Assembly: GCA_002914845.1 (NCBI GenBank)
Contig: JXTC01000035.1
Coordinates: forward strand, 870,405-934,404
DNA: 64,000 nt
Direction: 5' to 3'
Source of the DNA: Trema orientale
Taxonomy: Eukaryota > Streptophyta > Magnoliopsida > Rosales > Cannabaceae
The translations under genes and the position numbers were made by a program. How positions within the stretch are numbered: the first letter of the stretch is position 1; each line of letters begins with the position of its first letter. Below the pieces are notes generated by a model, which did not search any database, was not told the origin of the DNA, and worked only from the letters and a program-made list of their open reading frames with translations. Of the stretch, positions 46,291 through 56,849 are shown in pieces.

Positions 46291-46788
46291 ATGAACCCTA
46301 CTCTTACCGCTATGCTTGAGAACGAAGGCTCTGACTACTATGGGATGTCTCAACGTCTTTTTCATAGGGTCATTCCAAGACCTGTACCAATGCATATGGT
46401 GGACCTGGACTCATCAAAAAGTGATAGAGATGTGGTTTCAGGGTCGGAACTGAGTGCTTGCTACTCCATTCCCGCCTCTATACAAAACCCAACTCAGGCA
46501 CTGAACCTAAACCTTCTAAGCCCTAGTAATAACCCAATGGTCCGAAGAGGTCAAGGAGGTGGTGGGGGTAGGGGCCGAACAACCAGTAGGGAGGCGGCAG
46601 GCGACCCTATTGTGGGTGGGGCTGACAACATCAGGCCTCTGACCAATTACAATGCTAATCAACACCTCTCAACAATGNAACTCCTCCTTAATGTTTGTAC
46701 TCGTTATAGGATCTTTGACAACATCTACCTGCTTGCGCCAGGTGAAAGTGATATTCCTAGCCAACTGTTCACAAGATATTTTCCGTAA
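46291..46788 (+). CDS. gag-like or unknown retroelement frame (partial)
   Basis: 165 residues, one of them undetermined (base 46678). The N-terminus is Met-rich, polar and without domains. The middle is Gly/Arg-rich (RRGQGGGGGRGRTTSR). The end (CTRYRIFDNIYLLAPGESD) faintly resembles the conserved start of plant gypsy gag-like proteins (R-x-R-I-P...LLAPGxxD). No protease, reverse transcriptase or integrase follows. I do not recognise it firmly; it could also be a truncated host gene. Confidence 0.35.
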   Translation: MNPTLTAMLENEGSDYYGMSQRLFHRVIPRPVPMHMVDLDSSKSDRDVVSGSELSACYSIPASIQNPTQALNLNLLSPSNNPMVRRGQGGGGGRGRTTSREAAGDPIVGGADNIRPLTNYNANQHLSTMXLLLNVCTRYRIFDNIYLLAPGESDIPSQLFTRYFP

Positions 46789-48111
46789 GTACATGGTGTC
46801 AAGTTTTAATAGTATAATAGAATTAACGATGTCGAACCCACATGGATTGAAACCTAATGTTTACTAAGTATTGTAATTAAAATAATCCTAATTTTATCCT
46901 GATAATCAAAATAAAAATATTAAATTAAAAACTAAAGCAAATAAAATAAAACTAAAAGTTGTAACAGAGAAGACAATCAATATGTAAAAACTCTAGAGGT
47001 TTGATTTCACCTAGTTTTCCACTATACTTATTATGCCAATTTATTATTAATCAATTTTCTAATTTATAAGTCAAGAATCATAAACTATTCAACTCCCTCT
47101 ATCGAGTGCCAAGTAAAAATATTCTTAAAAGCTGATTTCGATATCTCTATAAAAATCAAGAAAATAAGTATTCATTAAGTGTTGTGATTCTTTTCTATTG
47201 ACTTCAAAGGAATCTATAAGCTTCTCGAACTATATAAAATTCTAGGTTGTATTATCTAATAGTCATATCTAAAATTTCCTCTCTCGAGTTCCGAATTCTA
47301 AATACTATCAATTAATTAGTGATCAAGCAATTAAAAGTATGAAGAACAAGATAATACAAATAAACTAAACAAAAATTTTCTCAAATAATAAAATTAGCAA
47401 TCAAAACATAGTATTCAACATAGGCTACATCATTTATCTGGATAAAAGAAATTAGTTGATGATAAAAATATAAGAGCACAAAAAGATGCTCTTAAATATA
47501 TTGAGAAAAAGAAAGAAAAACTAGATTTGGAAGGTGAATTGAGCTTCTCCGTCTCTAGACTCTACCGTCTTCGTCTCCTCCTCTGGACTATCTCTCTCTC
47601 TCTAAATCTATCTCTTACTGCTCTCTAATTCTCTCCAGAATGAGTGTCTCTCTGAAATTGTATTGTGTTTGTCCTTCTGAACTGGTCTATTTAAAACTGA
47701 TGAGGAGTGATGTCCAAGTCTTCCGCTCAATTTTGATTGTTGGATGATGTGGTAGTTTACCATTATTTTTTTTATCTTATTCTCTCTCTAATTCTTCTCT
47801 TTAGTCACTGACCTACTTCCGGTTATCTAAGCAAAGTTTTATAAATACACGATTAATCCTAGCTAATGTGATAACGAAAGCACGACGAGACCACACCAAG
47901 TTTTCCTTCTTTTGTCTTCAATATGCACATATAGCATGTAGTAAATTATGTACTCCCACAATGTCCATTGACCTGTTAAGAAAAGAAAAGATTCCTTTTC
48001 CTCATTAATCCAAAACCTTGTTGATTCTGAAATACCTACTTAATACTTTTAATATACCAAATATAACTCCAATTCTTCATGTGCACTCCTTTTGGGCTTC
48101 TTATATATTTG
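46789..48111. other. repeat-derived intergenic DNA
   Basis: The stretch from about 46795 (AAGTTTTAATAGTATAATAG, then GATGTCGAACCCACATGGAT) is of a kind often found in degraded plant retroelements. A (CT)n tract lies at about 47590-47620. No gene was found. Confidence 0.35.
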
Positions 48112-48120
48112 GACCTTTTA
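48112..48120. repeat. target site duplication, left (MULE)
   Basis: GACCTTTTA, matching GACTTTTTA at 61639-61647 in eight of nine bases. A 9-bp duplication is the signature length of Mutator-superfamily insertion. Confidence 0.75.
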
Positions 48121-48192
48121 AGGAAATTGACATGGCTAGTTCTAATTTGAGGCAAAATGACTTTTTTAGTTAACTTTTTGAAAACGACTTTT
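48121..48192 (+). repeat. left terminal inverted repeat of the MULE
   Basis: It pairs with 61567-61638. Shared phrases are GGAAATTGAC, TGGCTA, GACTTTTTTAGTT, TTTTTGAAAA and ACTTTTTTA. Confidence 0.85.
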
Positions 48193-48289
48193 TTAGTTGT
48201 AAAAAATGACTTTTTGTAGTTGTATTTTGGAGAGAGAAAAAATAGTGTTCCAATTTAACCCTTATGACACATATCAATATTTTACTTAA

Positions 48290-48640
48290 AAATTGTCCAC
48301 TTTTCCCACCTTTTCTCTACTTTCCCCCTCTTTTCCCACTATTTCCCTCCTAAAACGTACCTTTCCTGCCAAAATCAGATTCGACCATCTCTCTCTTTCT
48401 CTTCTCCCCAAACTCAGATTCGGCCATCTCTCTCTCTTTCTCTCTTCTTCCCAACTCAGATCTGCCCATCTCTATCTCTTCTCTATCTTCTGCATGCATC
48501 TCTCTCTCGTTTTGCTCAGTTATCCACCAATCTCTCTCTTGTTTAGCTCGAAGCTTCTCCTCCCGGCTGTGTCTTTGGGTTCTGCTAGGAGCTTCTCCAG
48601 CTATCTCTCTTTCTCTCTTTCTGGTTCAGGTCCATTTTCC
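48290..48640 (+). other. C/T-rich subterminal tract of the MULE
   Basis: A pyrimidine-rich stretch with repeated CATCTCTCTCTTTCT phrases. It makes a long Ser/Leu-rich open frame with no domain, better read as leader or promoter DNA of the transposase gene than as coding sequence. Confidence 0.5.
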
Positions 48641-48839
48641 TCCACAAGTCTATTCTTATTTGGTGTTAAAACTAAGTGGATACTTGTTGTATAAGGTCAT
48701 AAATTAGGATCTAGTGAGTAAGGTCATAAGGTCATAACAGACCGCTTGAAATTTTTGACAAGTATTGAAAGTAAAAGTAAGAGTTTGTAACATGAATGTA
48801 TGTTGCCAGTTACAAATGTATATTAAGCATTAATATCTG

Positions 48840-49145
48840 TATGATTATTTGTCAGTAGTTTGTGACAACTGTAGATTGTCACAATGTGTCATCATACTTT
48901 AATAACATTATGATTAGAAGTAGGCTGAATTTGTGAGAGTACTTTCTGTGATTAAAAGGTGTCACAAATTTTGTGACATCTTGTCTGTGTTTATTTTCCA
49001 CAGTTAATAACTTCAGGTATAGAAGTAGTCAAAATTTTGTGACCATATGTCACAAGTGAGAGACATGGTCACAATTTCTTGAAAGTAATCAAAATTCGAA
49101 ACTAATATTGTGACTAGTTGTCACAATTTTATGACTGATTGTCAC
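48840..49145. repeat. TGTGAC/GTCACA palindrome field (left)
   Basis: At least ten TGTGAC or GTCACA motifs, several arranged as inverted pairs. The clearest is ATTGTGAC-TAGTT-GTCACAAT at 49107-49127. They lie directly upstream of the transposase start. Confidence 0.7.
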
Positions 49146-49207
49146 AGTTTCTTTTAATTATAAACTAATGTTGTTGGTTTCTTTTTTCTTTTTTCTTTTT
49201 TACAGAA

Positions 49208-52200
49208 ATGGGCAGTGTTATTGTTTTTCTCAATTACAATGGTAGTTGGGACAATAATAATGTTTATCAGGGAATGGAGACTACCGGTATTTTGGTTCCT
49301 AACGGAGCAACCTATGTCGGTTTGTTAGAAATTGTGTTTGAGGCTCTAGAGTTGAGACTTGAACACCATACGATAGAGATGAAATATGTTGTTGACGTGC
49401 GACTTTGTCCTGTGAAGATTATTAATGACCGTTCTGTTAAAGTTTACATGGAGCTAAAAAGGAACGAAGTTGACAAGACCAAGTTTCCACTTTGTATAGA
49501 TATAATTGACGAACCAATGACAATGCAAGGGATATTTATGCCACCCAATCAAAGTCAGCCCCCTCATCAGCTGATTCAAACCAAAGAGGAGCCATATATT
49601 TCTTTTGCTGCCAAGTGTGCTGGCGATGGATTAGAAGAACAGTCCCAATTTCAAACACCCCCTGAAGTAGAAGAAGTTAATGGAACAACCAATGGTGCAC
49701 CAAGCAATGCTGCACCAAGCAACGATGCATGAAGTAATGCTGCACCAAGCAATGGTGCTAGATCTGTGGTTCATGGTCGATCTCAGTGTAGGAGCGAAGC
49801 GGGAACTTCCTCAATCAATAGAGGTGTTCCTTCTGAGAATACAGAAGGTCTTATAAGTTCAAGCGATGCCATCCCCTCTGAACTGTTAGATGTGGTTTCA
49901 TTTTTATCACCGATTGTAATAAGAGCGCATGCAATGTATGTCAATAAAGGGACACTACAGAAGCATCTACACATGTTTGCAATTAGTAATCACTTCTAAT
50001 TCAAAGTTAGAGCTTCAACGAAAAAAGTTTTACACGTTGTGTGTTTTGACGATAATTACAAATGGTTCGTACATGTGACTCAGATCAAACAAATTGCTAT
50101 GTTCCAAATAAGAAGGTATTCTAGTGAATCTGTATTCAAATGAATTTTATATTTATAATGAGCATGATAGACAGTCACAAATGTTGTGGCTGGTCAGCAC
50201 AAACTATGTGGCAGATGTGTGGTCACTTTCTAAAAGCAACTTGCACCTTATAATTTGATGCAGGTACAATTCTGTACATACTTGCTCTATTGATAGTAGG
50301 CAAGGAGAGCATAGACAAGCAACTAGTTACATAATTGGTGACATGATCAAGTACCATTATTCAAACCCAGCTAGAAACTCTTTCGGGTCTAATGACATTA
50401 TGGATGAAATGAAGAGGGAGCATGGCATCAATATGGGTTACAAAAAAGCATGGAGAGCAAAAGAAAAGGTATTGAAGATTTTATCAGGGTCAGATGCAGA
50501 GTCTTATGCTTTGTTGCCTTCTTTTGCCTACATGTTAAAAGCCAACAATCCTGGCTCGATTATTGCTCTTGAGATGGAGGAGATAGAAGACGAAGAAGAA
50601 GGAATGGTAGAACACTTCAAGTACATTTTCATGTCCATGTCGGCTTTCATTCAAGGATGGCCACACTGTAGACCTGTGATAATAGTTGATGGATCTTTCT
50701 TGAAGTCTTATTATCGTGGGACATTGTTCACTGCATGTGCAATAGACGCAAATAAGCAAGTATTCCCTTTGGCATTTGGAATTGGTGACTCTGAGAATAA
50801 TGCTGCATGGGTGTGGTTCTTGATGAAGTTGAAGGAAGCAATTGGTGACCGAGATGATCTTGTAATAATATCTGATAGAGCTGATAGCATTGCATATGCG
50901 ATTGGTGAAGTGTATCCTAATGCTTATCATAGCTTTTGCATGCATCATCTGTTGAATAATGTAAGGAACAAATTTGAAAACGTGTCAAAAGTTGTAAAGT
51001 GAAAGTTTATGAAGGCTGCCAAGGCATATACTGTTAGAGAGTGGAAAAATTACATGAATTTCCTTGACCTTGAGGATCCTGGCATCCGTGAGTATCTTGC
51101 ATCCAATGAGGTGGGAAACGAAAAGTGGGCACGTTGCCATTTTAATGGTAGGAGGTACTCTATCATGACATCCAACAATGTTGAATCGTTCAATGTGGTA
51201 GACATCAAACCTCGGGAATTTCCGGTTAGAAAGTTACTTGAGTTTTTAAGAGGAAGGATGTAGCAATGGTTCTATAATAGGCAACTTTCTACTGTTGGGA
51301 TGTTCACAATACTAGCTACAAATCAAGAAAATTGTTTATTGGACATTCATGCTGCCTCAACTGGAATGATTATACGTACAGTCGGTGACTAATGATCTTT
51401 ATTTTGTTTTTATTATTTTCTATGACTTCTCATCATAAATTTTGTGACTGGCAATATATATTATATTTATGCCACATGATCAATCAATTTGTGACAGTGT
51501 GTTATTTTTATTATTTTCTGTGACTTTTCATCATAAAGTTTGTGATTTATAATATACATTATATTTATGCCACATTATCAATCACTTTGTGACAATGTGT
51601 TGTTTTTATTATTTTCTGTGACTTCTCGTCATAAATTTTGTGACTGGCAATATACATTATATTTATACCACATTATCATTCAATTTGTGACAGTGTGTTG
51701 TTTTTATTATTTTCTGTGACTTCTCATCATAAAGTTTGTGACTGGCAATATACATTATCTTTATGCCATATTATCATTCAATTTGTGATAGTATGTTGTT
51801 TTTATTATTTTATGTGACTTCTCGTCATAAAGTTTGTGTCTGGCAATATACATTATATTTGTGCCACATTATCATTCAATTTGTGACAGTATGTTGTTTT
51901 TATTATTTTCTGTGACTTCTTGTCATAAAGCTTGTGACTGACAATATACATTATATTTATGCCACATTATCATTCAATTTGTGACAGTGTGTTGTTTTTA
52001 TTATTTTCTGTGCCTTCGCGTCACACATTTTGTATGCCACATTATCATTCAATGACTTCTCCTCATAAATTTTCTGACTAGCAATATACGTATAATCTGT
52101 TCGCCTTATTGTCATTCAATTTGTTATAGTGTGTTGTACGATTACTGACAGTTTGCATGACTTGTACCATTGTTCACATTTTAGGTGAATCCATCAAGTA

Positions 52201-52660
52201 CTTTTGAGTTCGAGGTGGTAGATAGAGAATGTAGGTCATATGTTATTCATCTTGAGAACCAAACTTGCACATGTAGGGAATTTCAGGTGGACCAATTTAT
52301 ATGTGCACATGCAGTGGTAGCTTGTGCACTTCGAGCCTTTTCTGTTTATAATTATGTATCTCCTTACTACAAAAAGGAGAAGTTGCTATCCACTTATGCT
52401 GGAGTTGTCCACCCTATTGGTAACCCTTCTGGTTGGACAATCCCGGAAGAGATAAAAAACTATGTACTGAAACCACCACTTGTGCGAGCTAGATCAGCTG
52501 GTCGGCCAAAGAAGAGAAGGATCATCTCAAATGGTAAAGAGGCTCCTAGGCAAAAATGCTCATGATGCAGCCAAGGTGGGCACAATAAGCAGATTTGCAA
52601 GAATTCGATCCTCTTACGTACACGCAATTATGGAGGAGGTACACATTCTAGAATGAATGT
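49208..52660 (+). pseudogene. MURA-type transposase, decayed
   Basis: Exon 1 is 49208-50115 and exon 2 starts at 50264 (AG|G junction, giving RRYNSVHTCS). A spacer intron runs from about 51380 to 52184, and a last exon starts at about 52185. The first exon holds a PB1-like or unknown N-terminal domain and the Mutator DNA-binding region (STKKVLHVVCFDDNYKWF). The MULE transposase core runs from VIIVDGSFLKSYYRGTLF to YHSFCMHHLLNNVRNKF, with the DDE aspartates in VDGSF and ISDRAD. A SWIM zinc finger follows (CTCREFQVDQFICAHAV), then a basic stretch (GRPKKRR) and a CCHC knuckle remnant (KCS*CSQGGHNKQIC). Stops at 49730, 49997, 51000, 51261 and 52563 break the frame, so it cannot make full-length protein. 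Confidence 0.9.
51390..52060 (+). repeat. seven-copy 98-bp minisatellite
   Basis: The TGACTTCTCRTCATAAA part of the unit starts at 51423, 51521, 51619, 51717, 51815, 51913 and (diverged) 52011, an exact 98-bp period. Each unit includes TGTTGTTTTTATTATTTTCTG and GCCACATTATCATTCAATTTG. It lies between the core and SWIM exons, in an apparent intron. A partial diverged unit follows at about 52050-52110. Confidence 0.95.
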
Positions 52661-53697
52661 ATGACTAGTATTGTCTTCAAATATGTGATTAGTATATGTG
52701 ACCTAGTATCAGACAGTTTGTGATTTAGTATCACACATTTTGGGATAGTTACAGGTGAATACCGATAGTAATGTATAATTGTAGTCAGTGGACTTTTTAG
52801 TAATTAACAGTCAATAGATGTTTAGTAATATTATTCATGTTGATATGGTTAGTCACACAAGTCACAATATTTTATTACATATTGTGACTTGGAGTCAAAA
52901 GGTATGTGATTAGAAGTCATAGAATGCTTGCAATTAACACTACTTTAATACTTGAAGAGTGACAAATGATAAAAAATATGTACTTAATTCATCTTGAATT
53001 ATTTAAGTGATAGAATTAGTCACTGGATTCTTGTTTCCCTACACATTATTCAACAATGTGTTTAAAAGTCACAAAATGCATGGAATTAACATTGTACACT
53101 TATTTCAAACGTATTTTATAATACACTGTGACTTGGAGTTAAAACGTACGTGACTGGAAGTCACAGAATGCTTGTAATTAACATTACTTTAAACTTGAAT
53201 TGTGAAAATGATAAAGAATATGTACCTAATTCATCTTGAATTGTTTAAGTGATCCAATTAGTCACTGGATTCTTGTTTCCCCACACATTATTCAATAATG
53301 TGTCTAAAAGTCACAAAATGTATGGAATTAACATTATATACCTGTTTCAAATATTTTGTATAACAAATTATGATTTGGAGTCAAAACGTATGAGACTGAA
53401 AGTTACAGAATGGTTGCAATTAATACTACCTCATTACTTGAACAATGACAAATGATAAAGAAGCTGCACATAATTTATGTTTGCAATTAATACTACTGGG
53501 ACTTAGAGTCATATAAATTGTGACCAGCAATAACAAAATGATATAAAACTTACACAGTCATCATGTTCTAGTAAATAATAACAGTACTTCAGGCCTTGCA
53601 CTTCATCACATACGTCACAAAATAATGGTTCCAAGTATATTATCATAACTTAATGTCTTGGCCATTACAAAAGACCACAAAAAAAGACTAAACATAG
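52661..53697. repeat. MULE centre with dispersed TGTGAC/GTCACA motifs
   Basis: Non-coding DNA between the two convergent MULE genes. A unit of roughly 250 bp recurs at about 52900-53100 and 53160-53350 (TTAAGTGATMRAATTAGTCACTGG, AATAATGTGTYTAAAAGTCACA). GTGACT and AGTCAC motifs are frequent. Confidence 0.6.
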
Positions 53698-54184
53698 TTA
53701 ATCTCTCTCCAAGTCACTAACAACTTGATTCTCTTCCATGTCCATTGCATGAGAATAAAGCTCAAATGTCAGCTTCCGACGAAAAAAATGTATCTTATCC
53801 TGAGTGACCTCTGAAATTGCATACCCATGCATGAGATATTTAGCATACTTTATGACAAATACTCCATAGTCTCCACTATTATTGCACAAAACAAAATTGA
53901 AAACCAATGTCAAAACAAGTATGACAATACTTAAACAAAACAAAAACAGAAAATAAGTTACATACGTGTTATCTTGTTGTGGGTTGTCGGGACAATGCTC
54001 AACTTTGAATAGGGCAGAGTCGTAGTCATCTTTTCTCTCAGCAAAGAGGCCAAGAAAATCTAGCAGAATCGGCAAAAGAGTAGCCATTGGTTCTATCTTC
54101 TCCCTGATAATAATGTCATCATCTTCATCACCCTTCAGGGAATTATATACCGTGATGGTCCTTGTTGATAGATCCAAGACTAAG

Positions 54185-54407
54185 AGAATCCAGTGCTTAA
54201 TGACGAAGTGGGTTAGCTCAAGTGGTAAGAGCATCTACTACCTAGGATCTCGGTCCTAGGTTCGAGTCACACCGGGGTAGGCGTGAAAGTCAATTATCCC
54301 TAATAGGGTGGGGTGGAGATTGGGTAGTATTAGGTATTTTCCTTTAATTTGTAATAAGTGGAGGTCATTAGTTAGTCTCACTTAAAAAAAAAGAATCCAG
54401 TACTTAA
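54185..54407 (+). mobile_element. tRNA-derived SINE with target duplications
   Basis: The 191-bp insert (54201-54391) is flanked by AGAATCCAGTGCTTAA (54185-54200) and AGAATCCAGTACTTAA (54392-54407), a 16-bp duplication with one mismatch. The head is tRNA-like with an A box (TAGCTCAAGTGG, 54214-54225) and B box (GGTTCGAGTC, 54259-54268), the internal RNA polymerase III promoter. The tail ends in nine A residues. Removing it joins the two halves of the Ulp1 domain in frame. Confidence 0.92.
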
Positions 54408-55429
54408 GTGTCTCAATATTGACAAGAATGTACACCTGATCTACTTCTGTCCACGGAAAACTGCAGGCCAAGCGACCACCAAGAACGTACTTTTGAATAG
54501 CTGATTGTTGATCCCAATCAACTTTTCCTCCAGAATTCTTGAATTCTTTCCAAGCAGTTTCAACATAATTTGCAAAATATGTATCTGTTGTGGTGAAAGA
54601 CTGTCTAAACCGGTCTATGTTGTACTTCCGCTTCTTTCACAAGTAGTAAAAGCAACTACATATATGCTGCACAAAAAGCACATGTCATTAAAACAACTAC
54701 TATTACGACAAGCAGTCACATAATATGTGACAAACAGTCACATAATTGGTCATAGAAAATGCAATAATTGATTACTTACATCATCCCACAACCATTGTTT
54801 TGGTTCGTGAAGACCATATAACCAACTCTTCTGGTTAGTAGAGGTGGTACCCAAATTCAATGTCTTCATGAGGTGCTCATTATGATGTTCATACTTTACA
54901 TGTACATCCCTATATTGAAGTCAATTTGTGAACAATAATTGCTAATAATTATTTCGATTCATTTTAAAGATAATTTGCATTAATATCAAAACTTACGTCC
55001 TTTAGTGGCCTTTTACAAGGCCTATTTTGATCTAGCTATCAAAGGCCTTGAACAGTTGTTGATTAGGTCCTTCATCAGGCTCAAAAGAAAGAGGGCATTT
55101 TCTCTAGAATCCCCATTCACTCCTTGGTTTTTTTGACTTGCTAACCTCCTTACTAGCGGGCACATGTTCTTCAGTGCTTTTTACCGCTTTCTCAGAAGGA
55201 GAAAATTTGACTCTAGCCCTTGTTCGCCTTGCAGTGCGTCGAACCTGCTTCACTTGTACAACTGCTTTTGCTTTCTTCTGTTTAATGTCATAGTAAAAAT
55301 AAGAACAGAAATTACAATTCGTAATACAAGTTATGACTCTTAGTCATAAGATTCTGACTATAAGTAACAAATTATTAAATAACCTTCTTTACTTTCTCTC
55401 TAGCATGTTCCTCCATGTTAGTGCTTGCA

Positions 55430-56175
55430 TCCTACTCATCTTGTCCCTTCATAAATCATGAAAAATGTGTAAAAGATCTTATAAAGTTAAACTACTTGAG
55501 GCATCCTGACCTTAAGTCAGAAAATTGTGAATTACAGTCATGAATTACTAAATTTTCAATTTACCTTAGCAGGTGGATTGTCATCCTCTTTGTCCTAACA
55601 CGTTGTTTTAGAGAATTACTTACATCTTCATCTACACCCTTCATCAGTAAAGCAGATACTGTCAAGATCTCATAAAGTCGAAGTAAATAAGCCATTGTTT
55701 CACATCTATGACTGTAAGTCACAGAATTGTTCTGTGACTTACAGTCACACAATTATGACTTACAGTTAGAACTGTTTAATTTACCTTCGATAGTGAATTC
55801 TCATGTTCTTTTTTCCCACCATATTGATCTGGGTTCTTGGTTGCATCCTCCTGATGACCTTTCATAAATCAACCAAAGAGTGTCAAAGTATGACTAGAAG
55901 TGTAAATTACAGTCACAAATTATTAATTTACTTTAGCAAGTGGATTGTCATCCTCTTTCTTCCCAACATATTGTTTTGGAGAATTGCTTGCATTTTCCTC
56001 TACCTCCTTCATCAATAAAGTAGATACTGTCAAGATCTGATAAAGTCCAAGTAATTAAGGCATCATTTCACAATTATGACTGTAAGTGGTTTCTCATGTT
56101 CTTTCTTCCCACTATGTTGTGGGGGGCAGATGCTTGTATCCTCCTCATCAAGTCCCTTTAGATATGAAGTCAGCA
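55430..56175 (-). repeat. duplicated exon-intron unit of the Ulp1-like gene
   Basis: A unit of about 370 bp occurs twice. TTTACYTTAGCARGTGGATT is at 55560 and 55930, CCCACCATATTG-like phrases recur, and AAAGYAGATACTGTCAAGATC is at 55650 and 56020. Each contains a short acidic/polar exon and an intron with TGACTGTAAGTCACA motifs, so the central part of the protein grew by tandem duplication. Confidence 0.65.
55709..55747. repeat. perfect 18-bp inverted repeat
   Basis: TGACTGTAAGTCACAGAA, spacer TTG, then its exact reverse complement. It lies in an intron of the duplicated unit and contains the GTCACA/TGTGAC motif of the element. Confidence 0.95.
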
Positions 56176-56849
56176 GTGACAAAAATATAGGACATTGAGT
56201 TAGAATTGTGAACTGAGTCACAGAATTGTGACTTGTAACCACAAAATATCAAGTTAAGTTACCTTCAAAACCATAGGAGTTGCATCTTATATTACCTTCT
56301 CGTCCTCTTACATCATGGAAATTAGTGTGGCATTCTCTTGAACCTGGTTCACATCTTCGTCAATGTTGTGGCTTGCTCCCTGCTCACTTTGTCCCTTTAA
56401 AAATCAAAGAAATAGTGTCAAGATCACAAAATATGACAAAACAGACAAAATTATACTTTCTCAATTACTAGTCATAAGATTTATGACTCCAAGTCACATA
56501 AACACCCACCATCAGACACGAAGTTGCAATTTCAACAGCTTTGTCCACATCAGTTGCACCACCAAACATTTTTTCCATATCAGCTGTAGAAAACATGGGA
56601 CTTGTATCAAATATTGCCTCTTCTTCCATCTCTGCAATATCTTCTGCTATGAATTCCATTTGTTGTTCGTCTTCTATATTTTTGCCTATCTCTTCCTCAT
56701 CAACACCATTTGTTACACCCAAGCTTTTCATGAATTATCAAAGCCAATAATTAACATGTTGCATTGCATAATTATGTGACCAGAAGTTTAGTTACTTTAA
56801 TTGTTATGAATTAACTAGGAATGTTATTAAATTTTAATTGTGTACATAT

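Noticed and set aside
48293..48694. 133-residue open frame
   Set aside because: Its composition is Ser/Leu-rich, created by a CT-rich tract, with no domain. It lies in the MULE subterminal leader.
51390..52060. Regularly spaced repeats resembling a CRISPR array
   Set aside because: The whole 98-bp unit is repeated with no unique spacers, and the context is a plant transposon.
54206..54280. A possible functional tRNA gene
   Set aside because: A and B boxes are present, but the tRNA-like part continues into a unique body and A-tail and is flanked by a 16-bp target duplication, so it is the head of a SINE.
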